Of a stretch of 64,000 nucleotides of DNA, positions 1-9,342 are shown in pieces. A model generated the notes under the pieces. It was not told the DNA's origin, searched no databases, and worked only from the letters and a program-made list of their open reading frames with translations. The stretch covers positions 4,038,378 to 4,102,377 of the forward strand of contig LR746264.1 in NCBI GenBank assembly GCA_902729315.2. The letters run 5' to 3'. The position numbers and the translations under genes are program-made. This DNA is from Spirodela intermedia. Taxonomy: Eukaryota; Streptophyta; Magnoliopsida; Alismatales; Araceae. Each line of letters starts with the position of its first letter. The stretch's first letter is position 1.

Positions 1-184
1 TTACAGTTATGTACGACTTCTTATGTCAAATTATTAGATCAATTTTGTGTTTCTCAGTCATACAGATCTGTAGTTGTTGTTGTTGTTGTATGAGTGGTGT
101 AGGTGGTGTTAATTGGGAAGTATTTCATAGATACAACAGCTGAAGCAAAGGAGTGAATCCTCCTCGCATCTTGTTGAGTGCATC
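1..184 (+). promoter_or_regulatory. Upstream leader of the NLR gene with a short uORF
   Basis: This is the sequence immediately before the NLR start codon. It holds a (TTG)5 microsatellite at 74-88 and an upstream ATG at 90 that opens a 17-codon reading frame ending in TGA at 141-143. If transcription starts upstream of 90, this uORF would lie in the 5' leader and could dampen translation of the receptor; uORFs are known on some plant NLR transcripts. No clear TATA box is visible in the part of the promoter inside the window, and the transcription start cannot be placed from sequence alone. Confidence 0.4.
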
Positions 185-3100
185 ATGGGTGAAGCCTTGG
201 TTAGCGAGATCAATGAAGCGGTTGAGTATCTAAGGCGACACTTTAGTCTATCTGGCAATGATCTGGAGCGATTGGAAGATGTGAAATCGTTGAATGAGAC
301 ATCCCAGATGATCCGAGCTAATCTCAATGAAGCTGAGGAGATGGAGATAACATCCGAGTCGTCTAGACTTTGTCTTAAAAAACTGAAGAAAGGCTTCTAT
401 TATGCGGAGGATGTGCTTGATGAGTTTCTTTATTATGTGCTGCATCTAAAATCAGAGGGTGCGAAATTTCCAGTGGATAATAACCCCGTGCAGGCAGATA
501 TTAGCATGGTGGACCAGGAACCCGACCCTAGCTTTTCAACGAATCAGCATGGCAATCTGGCCTTTATGGATAATCTTGCCCAAACAATAAGGGATTTGAA
601 AGTTAGGATATATAAGGAGAAGATGGATTGGGACACCCATGCGCTCGGACTTGTCAAAAGCTATCAGCAGAGGCCTACCACTGTCCGTCCTCAAAGCACT
701 TCGTTGATGGGCTCAACTCCCCTTATTGGCAGAGGTGACGACTTGATGAAAATCAAGAGCTTGTTGTTCTCGGAGCTTAATCGAGATGGCAATATTCCCG
801 TAATCGCTATCGTGGGTATGGGTGGCCTTGGGAAGACTACCCTTGCTCAGTGTGTGTACAATGACCCTCAAGTGCAGGAACGTTTCGATAAGAAGATTTG
901 GGTCTGCGTCTCTGAAGATTTTGATTTGCTGAGGTTGACGAGGGCAATCCTCGAGTCTTTGGAGCAGAAAAAGTGTGATCTGACAGAAATGGATCCACTT
1001 CAGAGAAGGCTGAAGGGAATTGTTGAGGGAAAAAGGCTTTTGCTTGTGTTGGATGATATCTGGGAACACCGAGATCTGAACGCGGATGTTTGGGAGGATC
1101 TATGTAGACCCTTGCTTGGTGTCTCAAATGGAAGCAAAATCATAGTGACTACAAGGAGTAAAAATGTTTTGGATAGAGTAGTGGTAGCTAGTGTCCATCA
1201 GTTACCTTATCTAACAAAGGATTATTGCTTTATGCTGTTTAGTCACCATGCCTCTAAGGACCAGACCTCTGATATAGACTCCACCCTTCAGGATATCGGG
1301 AGGAAAATCTCCAGTAAGTGCAGAGGTCTACCACTAGCCGCGAAGACTCTTGGTAGCTTACTGCGTGGTCAAGATGATGTAGAGGTATGGACTGATGTGC
1401 TGAACAGTATTGGTAGTTGGGAAAGTGATGATCAAAATCGCTTAATGCCCATACTTCGGTTGAGTTACCAGTACCTGCCTACCAAACTCAGAAAATGTTT
1501 TAGGTATTGCTCTGTGTTCCCAAAAGCTCATCGGTTTAACAAGGAGAAACTCATCAATATGTGGATGGCCCACGGTTATATTATTCGAACAGAACGAGGA
1601 AAAAAACAACTGGAAGACATCGGTGAGGAGTATATAAATGAGCTGGTATCAAGGTCTTTATTTGAACAGTCTCAAAATCATGAAACATTCCAGATGCATG
1701 ACTTGATCCATGATCTAGCGAGAGATGTTTCACAGGGTGAATGGTGGAGTGTGGAGGATGGTGTGTTCTACGGCAGTCATGATGACAGTGTTCAGCACTT
1801 CTCAGTCATCTCCACTAAAAATTATCCCCATGAGCATGTTCAGTCGTCACCACAAGGTCGATCTCTATTATTTTCCAACAGCATACTGAGAGCGCCAAAT
1901 GTGAAAGATTTATGCAACAGAATGAAACAATTAAGAATTCTCGATATGAGTGACACTGGAATACTGAACCTACCAGACTGCATTAGTGATTTGAAGCACC
2001 TACGTTATCTTAGGCTTGAACGTTACCAAATCACTAAGCTGCCTGAAACCTTGGGGAGCCTATATCTCCTGGAAACTCTGAGCTTGAATTGGACTAAAAT
2101 CAAGATTTTGCCTGATTCGATTTGCTTCTTGAAACGCCTGCGTTATCTTGGTCTTCGGGGTACATGCATCAAGTCTTTGCCTGAATCACTGGGCATGCTT
2201 GACCAGCTTCACACACTGGATTTGGAATTGTGTAAGATTGATTCTCTCCCATATAGTATATCGAATCTGTCAAGCCTGAGGCGACTGATCTGCAACGATG
2301 AGGTTCTATGTTCCTCAGAGATCAGAAAACTGACTAATCTTTACACGACTACTGATTTTGGTAATGGCCGACATCTTATAGTGAAAGAGTTTACTGACTT
2401 GGTTAATGTGGATGAGGCAAAGAAGAAATCCTCGCACAACAGGGAGCACATTAAGGTCTTATCTTTGGTCTGGAACAAGAACAAATCTCATATGGCCAAT
2501 CCTATACATGGAGACGTGTTAGAAAGCCTTGGGCGGCATCCCAACCTCAGACAATTGTACATGGATGGATTTGGGGGAAATTCTCTTTCATCTTGGTTAA
2601 GAGATCCTTTTCACCTTCTTTGCCTCAACCGCATTCATCTAATTAGATGCGAACAACTGACGTCACTCCCGCCTCTTGAAAACTTTCCACATCTGAGGCA
2701 TGTGCACATCGAGTCAGCCAAGAGACTAAAAGCTATGGGCTCTCAGTTTTCCTCCGACGCATCTCAATTACCGAACAAAGCAACACTCCAATGCCTGTCA
2801 AATAGAAATCGAGGGCATGGTATACAGGAATCCAGGGTACTGTTCCGAGGCCTGTTATCAAGAAATCCATGGAAGACACTAATCATTGTGGATTGTCCAA
2901 ATGTGTCGTACTTTTCTGTAGATGGTTTCAAATTTATCCGAGTTCTAATGCTTATCAGATGTCCTCAGATCCAAATTTCGTACCTAGGAGGGCTTTCATC
3001 TCTCCAGGATCTGTCTATAAAAGCCTCCCATCAAGATATTCCCACTGACTTTTCATCTGGAGGGTTTCTACAACTGGAGAGACTAGAACTGGAAGATTTG

Positions 3101-6100
3101 CCTAATTGGAGGTCGTGGGCAGGTCCTAAAGAAGGCGAGTGCCCGAAACTTCAAAAGCTTTCTGTTGTTGGTTGTAACTCTTTGGAGAGCTTCTCAATAA
3201 GCTGTCTTCACAGTCTCAATGACATATATGTGAAAAATTGTCCGATGTTAAAGATCTCAAGGTACGATAGAGAGAAATTACATGACATTGAGAAGTACTG
3301 CAAGACAAACATACAGGACATAAAAATCATTTCCCATGGTTATGAGGCATTGGATGCTATGGAACAGAGTCAGAGACTCCCCTACTCCCCTTCCACTCGT
3401 TTTTGGAATTTAAGCACTGTAGACCATTTAGTCATCAGTGAGTGCACCATGCTTGTATCCATATCTTCGGAAGAACTACCATCATCACTAAAATCCATTC
3501 AGTTAGATGCCTGTAGTAACTTGAGATATCTTCAACTAGGCAAACAATGTGCCTTGGAATATTTAAGCATTCAGAATTGCCATCAACTCTCGCACGTGGA
3601 AAGCATATCATCAATACTGAGATTCCTTCTGATCCACTCTTCTCGAAGATCAATCTTGTGTCATCTTGGTAACCTTACTAAAGTGGAATACTTGAGTATC
3701 AAGAAATGTGTATTGGAGTTCTCAGATGTGGTACCATCAACATTAAAAGTGAAAAAGATTGACCAGTCAATATTAAAAGTGCTTACTATTGTTGAATGCT
3801 CAGATTGGACTTCCCTTCCATTTTCCTCACTTGACAGCTTTGAAGAATTGAGGATTATCAGATGCTCTGGGCCTGCTGCACTGATAGATGTGAAATGGCT
3901 GCCATCCACACTGAAAAAGCTTGAGGTTAATGAATATTCTAACCTGAGTTATTTTCCTCTTCACTTGTTTGAAAGTTTAAAAGAATTGAGTATTATAAGA
4001 TGGTCGATGTATGTTGCATTTGTAGATGGGAAGAGCGTGCTATCAACACTAAAAAAACTTGAGATTATCGAATGTTCTGACCTGACTCACTTTCCACTTT
4101 TTTTGCTTGAAAGCTTGGAGGAATTGAGGATTATTAGATGCTCTGATCTTGCTGGATTTATAGATGAGAGAACAGTGCCATCAACACTAAAAAAGATTGA
4201 GATTATTGAATGTGGTCACCTGACTTACTTTCCACTTCACTTGCTTGATAGCTTAGAGGAATCAAGGATTATTAGATGCTCTGGGCCTACTGCATTCATA
4301 GATGTGAAAAGGGTACCGTCAACACTGAAAAGGCTTCAGTTTGTCGAATGTTCTGACCTAACTTACTTTCCACTTTGTTCGCTTCAAAACTTGGAGGAGT
4401 TAAGTATGATTAGATGCTCTAATCTTGCTATATTCATAGATGAGAGAGTAGTGCCACCAACACTAAAAAAGCTTGAGATTGTTGAATGTGATCACCTGAC
4501 TTACTTTCCACTTCACTTGCTTGAAAACTTAGATGAATTGAGGATTGTTAGATGCTCTGGGCTTACTGCATTAATTGATACGAAAAGGGTGCCGTCAACA
4601 CTCAAAAAGGTTGAGATTGTGGAATGTTCTGATTTGACTTACTTTCCACTTGACTTTCTAGAAAACTTGGAAGAATTGAGGATGATTAGATCCTCATTCC
4701 GTGTTGCATTCGTAGATGTGAAGAGGGTGCCGTCAACACTGAAAAAGCTTGAGATTGTGGAATTTTTTGACTTGACTTACTTTCCACTTTACTTGCTGGA
4801 AAACTTGGAGGAATTGAAGATGATTAGATGCTCATTTCGTGCTACATTCATAGATGTGGAAAGGGTGCCATCAACACTGAAAAGGCTTCAGATTGTGGAA
4901 TGTTCTAACTTGACTTACTTTCCATTTCATTTGCTGGAAAACTTGCAAGAATTCAAGATGATTACATGCTCATTACGTGATGTATTTGTAGATATGAAAT
5001 GGGCGCCGTCAACAATGAAAAAGCTTGAGATAATCACATGCTTTGACTTGACTTCCTTTCCACGTCACTTGCTTGAAAGCTTAGAGGAATTAAGGATTGT
5101 TAGAGCCTCTTTCTCTACTGGATTCATAGGCATGAAAAGGGTACTGTCAGCACTGAAAAAGCTTGAGATTGTCGAATGTTCTAACTTCTCTTCTTTTCCA
5201 ATTTACTTGATAGAAACTTTGGACGAATTGAGGATTATTAGATGCTATGGTCTTTCTGAATTCTTATTTGAGATGACAGTGCCATCAACAATAAAAAAGC
5301 TTGAGATTGTCGAATGTGGTCACCTAACTTACTTTCCATTTTTTTTGCTTCCAAGCTTGGAGGAATTGAGGATTATCAGATGCTCTGAGCTTGCTGCATA
5401 TATAGATGAGATAACAGTCCCTTCAACACTGAAAAATCTTGAGATTGTGGAATTTTCTGACTTGACTTATTTTCCACGCTACTCACTTCATAACAGGGAG
5501 GAATTAAGGATTATTGGTGGCTTGGAGCCTGCTGCATTCAAAGATTTTAGAATGCTGTCATTAACACGGAAAAAGCTTAAGATTGTCAAATGTTCTAACC
5601 TGACTTACCTTTGCCTTGACTTGCTCAAAAACATGGAGGAACTGAGGATTATTAGATCTGAGCTTGATGGTTTCATTGATATGAAATGGTTATCATTAAC
5701 ACTGAAAAAGCTTGTGATAATCAGATGTGATAAGATGGGTTACCTACAACTTCACTTGCTTGAATTATTGGAGGAATTAAGGATTATTAGATGCCCTGGT
5801 CTTTCTGGATTCATAGATGGAAGAACTATGCCTTCAACTCTGAAGAAGCTCCAGATTGTTGAATGTTATAACTTTGGTTACTTTCAACTTCATTTGTTTC
5901 AACATTTGGAGGAATTGATGATTGCTAGATGCTCCAAGCTTGATGGATTCATTAATGTGACAAGGGTGCCAACAACACTGCAAAAGCTTGAGATTGTCGA
6001 ATGTTCCAATCTGAGTTGCTTTCCACTTCACTTTCTTCAAAGCTTGCTAGAATTGAGGATTATCAGATGCTCTGGGGATATTACATTCATAGATTTGGAA

Positions 6101-6511
6101 TGGCTGCCATCAACACTGAGAATGCTTGAGATTGATACATTTTGGGGTTCCACTTTTTGTACACCATGCAAACTAGGTGCCTCAAAATTTATGAGGAATA
6201 GATACAGCATGGAACTATACTTGCCACTATACAAGTTAAATGACTTAGAACACCTAAAACTTAAATACAGCCCACAGCTTTGCTTCTCATATGAGGAAAA
6301 TCTGCCATCAACACTACAAGAGCTTTGTATCATTGGGTGTCCAAAACTAGAAGAATGGTGCAAAAGGCACAGTCGAAGCTTAATGGATATCCAGCTATTG
6401 AAGATAGAAGATGAACAACATCAAGTAGATACGAGCTTATCTTTGAGCTTCAATGAATTTGAAGATTCTGATATTGATAAAGATTGTAGTAGTGATGATG
6501 ATATGGATTGA
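185..6511 (+). CDS. CC-NB-ARC-LRR (CNL) immune receptor, intronless, 2108 aa
   Basis: This is an intracellular plant NLR immune receptor: a nucleotide-switch protein that senses pathogen effectors and triggers defence. Domains in order: an N-terminal coiled coil with the EDVID-type motif EDVLDEF at residues 75-81; NB-ARC with P-loop GMGGLGKTT (211-219), kinase-2 LLLVLDDIW (about 285-293), RNBS-B GSKIIVTTRS, GLPLA (381-385), RNBS-D beginning CFRYCSVFP near 438, and MHD (504-506); then LRRs from about residue 565 to the end. The W after kinase-2 and the absence of a TIR domain fit the CNL class. All switch motifs are intact, so it looks functional. It is about twice the usual CNL length because residues about 1200-1980 are a tandem array of 46-residue LRR pairs. 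The C-terminus is acidic (many D and E in the last 25 residues). The whole gene is one open frame from an ATG to a TGA. Confidence 0.95.
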   Translation: MGEALVSEINEAVEYLRRHFSLSGNDLERLEDVKSLNETSQMIRANLNEAEEMEITSESSRLCLKKLKKGFYYAEDVLDEFLYYVLHLKSEGAKFPVDNNPVQADISMVDQEPDPSFSTNQHGNLAFMDNLAQTIRDLKVRIYKEKMDWDTHALGLVKSYQQRPTTVRPQSTSLMGSTPLIGRGDDLMKIKSLLFSELNRDGNIPVIAIVGMGGLGKTTLAQCVYNDPQVQERFDKKIWVCVSEDFDLLRLTRAILESLEQKKCDLTEMDPLQRRLKGIVEGKRLLLVLDDIWEHRDLNADVWEDLCRPLLGVSNGSKIIVTTRSKNVLDRVVVASVHQLPYLTKDYCFMLFSHHASKDQTSDIDSTLQDIGRKISSKCRGLPLAAKTLGSLLRGQDDVEVWTDVLNSIGSWESDDQNRLMPILRLSYQYLPTKLRKCFRYCSVFPKAHRFNKEKLINMWMAHGYIIRTERGKKQLEDIGEEYINELVSRSLFEQSQNHETFQMHDLIHDLARDVSQGEWWSVEDGVFYGSHDDSVQHFSVISTKNYPHEHVQSSPQGRSLLFSNSILRAPNVKDLCNRMKQLRILDMSDTGILNLPDCISDLKHLRYLRLERYQITKLPETLGSLYLLETLSLNWTKIKILPDSICFLKRLRYLGLRGTCIKSLPESLGMLDQLHTLDLELCKIDSLPYSISNLSSLRRLICNDEVLCSSEIRKLTNLYTTTDFGNGRHLIVKEFTDLVNVDEAKKKSSHNREHIKVLSLVWNKNKSHMANPIHGDVLESLGRHPNLRQLYMDGFGGNSLSSWLRDPFHLLCLNRIHLIRCEQLTSLPPLENFPHLRHVHIESAKRLKAMGSQFSSDASQLPNKATLQCLSNRNRGHGIQESRVLFRGLLSRNPWKTLIIVDCPNVSYFSVDGFKFIRVLMLIRCPQIQISYLGGLSSLQDLSIKASHQDIPTDFSSGGFLQLERLELEDLPNWRSWAGPKEGECPKLQKLSVVGCNSLESFSISCLHSLNDIYVKNCPMLKISRYDREKLHDIEKYCKTNIQDIKIISHGYEALDAMEQSQRLPYSPSTRFWNLSTVDHLVISECTMLVSISSEELPSSLKSIQLDACSNLRYLQLGKQCALEYLSIQNCHQLSHVESISSILRFLLIHSSRRSILCHLGNLTKVEYLSIKKCVLEFSDVVPSTLKVKKIDQSILKVLTIVECSDWTSLPFSSLDSFEELRIIRCSGPAALIDVKWLPSTLKKLEVNEYSNLSYFPLHLFESLKELSIIRWSMYVAFVDGKSVLSTLKKLEIIECSDLTHFPLFLLESLEELRIIRCSDLAGFIDERTVPSTLKKIEIIECGHLTYFPLHLLDSLEESRIIRCSGPTAFIDVKRVPSTLKRLQFVECSDLTYFPLCSLQNLEELSMIRCSNLAIFIDERVVPPTLKKLEIVECDHLTYFPLHLLENLDELRIVRCSGLTALIDTKRVPSTLKKVEIVECSDLTYFPLDFLENLEELRMIRSSFRVAFVDVKRVPSTLKKLEIVEFFDLTYFPLYLLENLEELKMIRCSFRATFIDVERVPSTLKRLQIVECSNLTYFPFHLLENLQEFKMITCSLRDVFVDMKWAPSTMKKLEIITCFDLTSFPRHLLESLEELRIVRASFSTGFIGMKRVLSALKKLEIVECSNFSSFPIYLIETLDELRIIRCYGLSEFLFEMTVPSTIKKLEIVECGHLTYFPFFLLPSLEELRIIRCSELAAYIDEITVPSTLKNLEIVEFSDLTYFPRYSLHNREELRIIGGLEPAAFKDFRMLSLTRKKLKIVKCSNLTYLCLDLLKNMEELRIIRSELDGFIDMKWLSLTLKKLVIIRCDKMGYLQLHLLELLEELRIIRCPGLSGFIDGRTMPSTLKKLQIVECYNFGYFQLHLFQHLEELMIARCSKLDGFINVTRVPTTLQKLEIVECSNLSCFPLHFLQSLLELRIIRCSGDITFIDLEWLPSTLRMLEIDTFWGSTFCTPCKLGASKFMRNRYSMELYLPLYKLNDLEHLKLKYSPQLCFSYEENLPSTLQELCIIGCPKLEEWCKRHSRSLMDIQLLKIEDEQHQVDTSLSLSFNEFEDSDIDKDCSSDDDMD
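3784..6140 (+). repeat. Array of about 17 copies of a 138-bp (46-aa) LRR-pair repeat inside the NLR
   Basis: Near-identical blocks recur every 138 bp in frame; the phrase encoding PSTLKKLEI starts near 3902, 4042, 4180, 4318, 4456, 4594, 4732, 4870, 5008, 5146, 5284, 5422, 5557, 5695, 5830, 5968 and 6106. Each unit reads roughly VPSTLKKLEIVECSDLTYFP followed by LHLLENLEELRIIRCSGL and FID, so it contains two LRRs of about 23 residues each. A few spacings are 135 bp, meaning loss of one codon with the frame kept. Unit types alternate in places: 'SDLTYF ... DVKR' units alternate with 'GHLTYF ... DERT' units in copies 2-6, and a similar pattern recurs around copies 10-12. This suggests blocks of more than one unit were also copied. 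The last four or five copies are more divergent. Confidence 0.92.
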
Positions 6512-7541
6512 GGTAACTACTTTGATTCTCATCCTGCTTTCTCTTCAAAGATAAAAGGTTGTGATTTTGATAGTGAAAAGTTTACATAATTATGATTATT
6601 AAGGCATTTTGGACATGCTTAGGTTAAAAAATCAGGCAACAAGTCATGCAGTTATTTCTTTATCTCATGAGTAAACTAGGAATTATCATTCCAATTGGGT
6701 CAATGTCCAATAGGAAACTTCTATATTTTGGATTAAAGTTTATTCTTCATCATTTGGAAAAAATGTGTATTTGCAATTAAATTTTTAGTATAAAATTGGA
6801 CATATTTATCTTAGGAATTATCTAATGGTTTGCTTAACTTTCAACACTAAAACTGATTCCATCAACCTTATTGATCCTTTTTATATGAATGATGCCTAAA
6901 GTTCTCAGCTATATATACAAACTTCTGTCATCTAATTATATTCTCAAGAAGCCATTCACATGCATGTTGAGATAGGAAATAAATATGAGCTGTCTATATT
7001 CATAGTGAAAAATTACTCACCATTAGTGACAAAACTTGAATGATTATGATGGTTTGATGATACATATTTGTGAATCTTCTTTTTATATATGTGTTCATCA
7101 ATATCTCACCAATCTTCCCACTTATGATTTTGTGTTCAAGTGAATTACATATCATCATAAAATGTTTTCGCACATTGGTAAGCTCATCCTATAGGAACAT
7201 TGATAATTCTCTAAATTATATGATTAAAGATATCAATTTTTATCTGTGTTTACACTTTATTTTCTTAAAAACTACACAATGATATAATTTTCAGAAAAAC
7301 AAAGTTTTATGTATTTACATTGATTTATTGATAGTTTTTTGAAAGGTTAAATGTGATCATGAGTTATATTGGATTTTATTATTTAAAATTTCGAAATGAG
7401 TTGAGATGTTTTCTAAATTTTATGTAATTTTTGGAAATTTATTTTAAATTTAAATGATTTTTTTGGAATTTTAAAGATGTTTTTCTAAATTTTTGAGTTT
7501 ATTATGATGAAAATAAATAATAATAATAAAATAATAAAAGT
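6512..7541. other. AT-rich intergenic sequence, no gene seen
   Basis: This stretch follows the NLR stop codon. It is strongly AT-rich with T- and A-runs and contains only short random reading frames. The first part presumably holds the NLR 3' UTR. I see no coding, RNA or element signature. Confidence 0.6.
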
Positions 7542-7555
7542 GGGGGGGGGGGGGG
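7542..7555 (+). repeat. Homopolymer of 14 G
   Basis: A run of 14 G follows directly after an A/T-rich (AAT)n-like stretch. It marks the edge of a sudden change to more GC-balanced sequence, where the inverted-repeat region begins. Confidence 0.85.
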
Positions 7556-7627
7556 ACCAGTTGGCCAGTCGTCACTCGGCAGTTGACCAGGAAGGTGCCG
7601 CATGCACGTGGTAAGCTAAGTAAAGGA

Positions 7628-9104
7628 AGCCACAAGTTAGGCTCAAGTGGCTAAGGAACTCATACAGAACACACATGTGTCACTCCCCTTCTATGTCATT
7701 GGGGGCCAACCAAATATGGGGCATGGAATGTTTATATCCATGTGTGTATGTGGGTAGAACCATCTATCTACTCTTCTCCCCAAGTGGTTGTGGCCATTTT
7801 ATTTCTAGAAGGGATTTGATAACTTTTGTAAGCCCAAACTTACATTCATATGAAACTTGTAGGAAAAGCCAATGTGGGACTAAAACTTTATGGACCACCG
7901 GCAACTATTAGATCAATGAGGGTGGGTGACATGACTCAATTGTTGTATAATAAATCATGTAAAATTTAAAATTAAAAAAATATCAACTTTTAATTTTTTA
8001 GAAGTATTTTAAAAATAAATTAATTATAATTCAATAAAAGGCTTAAAAAATAGTGAGAATTTTTCATATCAATCATAGGGATGTAAGATAATATCAGGTA
8101 AAACTTTAAACTTTTTCTCGAAGAATATATTTTTTTATAATTTTTAAATTAATGATGAAGAAAAAAATTATTTAAAAATTCACGAAAAAGAGAAATTCAA
8201 GTGCTAACATGAGGATGAGGTTAGTGTGTTGATAAACGTAATTCAAGTAAAGATAGATTTTCAGTTGACAATTATTATATAAGTGATTATAGATGATTTA
8301 ATTGACCAAATTAAGATATGTAAAAGTCAAGAATCCTAATTAACTAAATAAGAGTTTCAAAACTTGAAATCACTTAAAATATCATTTATTTAAAGATTAA
8401 ACTAGTTTAAAATATATAAAATAGAGTTCTAGCATTATGGCAGTGATTCTTAAAATTCTAAGTGTTTGAGAAGATTATTGTGCAATCTTCATGACTTTAA
8501 AGGTTATCCTTAGACATAGATGATGTGGTCAACATAGTATTATGGCAGTCAATAAAACATTTTCAAAAATTGTCACCTAGCGGAATAGAAGTTTGACAGC
8601 AATGAGTTCTTTGGTGATTGTCACCCGACAGAGATGAGTTGAGTGGAAGTAGAGTGCATCTTAAGGAGCTTCACTTGACATGTATGTTCTTAAGAGATCA
8701 TAACAAATCTCTCGACATATTGCCTTGTTCTTGATGAAGCTAGTGACATCATCTATTACACAAATACCTTTATTATAGTGACATCATGATTGCATTTCTT
8801 TCTCATAACTTAGAGATATTTTTAGTAATTATTTACCGATAGTGAGCACCACTGGGGATTTAGTCCCACATCAATTGTTTTAAGAGATTTGTGATGAATA
8901 TAAGTACGTGATTCATTCAGCCCTCAAGTTCTCTCTCCCGAAAATATAATGGTGAAGACACCTTAAGGAGAAGGTTAAGCAAAGTGGTCCGCCCCCCACA
9001 TATACATGTGTGTATGAACATTCCTTTCCCCAAGCTTGGCTAGCCCCCAGTGATGCACACATACTTTGTGTAACTCCTTAGCTACTTGAGCCTAGCTCGT
9101 GGCT
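7628..9104. mobile_element. Large inverted-repeat (foldback-like) structure, arms 7628-7884 and 8859-9104
   Basis: The left arm read on + matches the right arm read on -. Shared blocks appear in the same order: gcca-c-a/g-ag-t/c-taggctcaag near the outer end, 'gctaaggaac/gtt', a 'cactgggggc'-like block, a 'ggaatgtttata/ggaatgttcata' block followed by CATGTGT/CATGTAT, and the innermost TGTGGGACTAAA (7873-7884) matching TTTAGTCCCACA (8859-8870). Arms are about 250 bp and diverged; the spacer of about 970 bp is AT-rich and has no coding frame. It could be one non-autonomous element with long terminal inverted repeats, or two copies of one repeat inserted in opposite orientation. The TGTGGGACT motif is common in plant LTR and MITE sequences. 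Confidence 0.55.
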
Positions 9105-9150
9105 CCCCCAGTCTAGGTCTATTCACTCATGCATAGCATCTCCATGAGTC

Positions 9151-9342
9151 TATTAGAATAGCCCATTGGGCCCACTAGGTCCATTAGGCCCATTTTAGAC
9201 TTATCCTCTCCATGTCCTTATTCTTTCTCTACAATCTCTACTTTTCCTTCCCTCTCTCTTTCTTCCCTTATTTTATATAACCTCATGTAATCATCTTCTT
9301 CAATATATCAATTCTAAGATTTTTTTCTTTCTCTTGTCAACA
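9151..9342 (+). repeat. 5' LTR of the copia relic
   Basis: It matches the 3' LTR fragment at 12050-12135 over its first bases (TTAGAATA, CCCATTGGG, CCATTTTAGACTTAT-like). It ends in CA immediately before the primer-binding site. At about 190 bp it is a short LTR. Confidence 0.65.
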
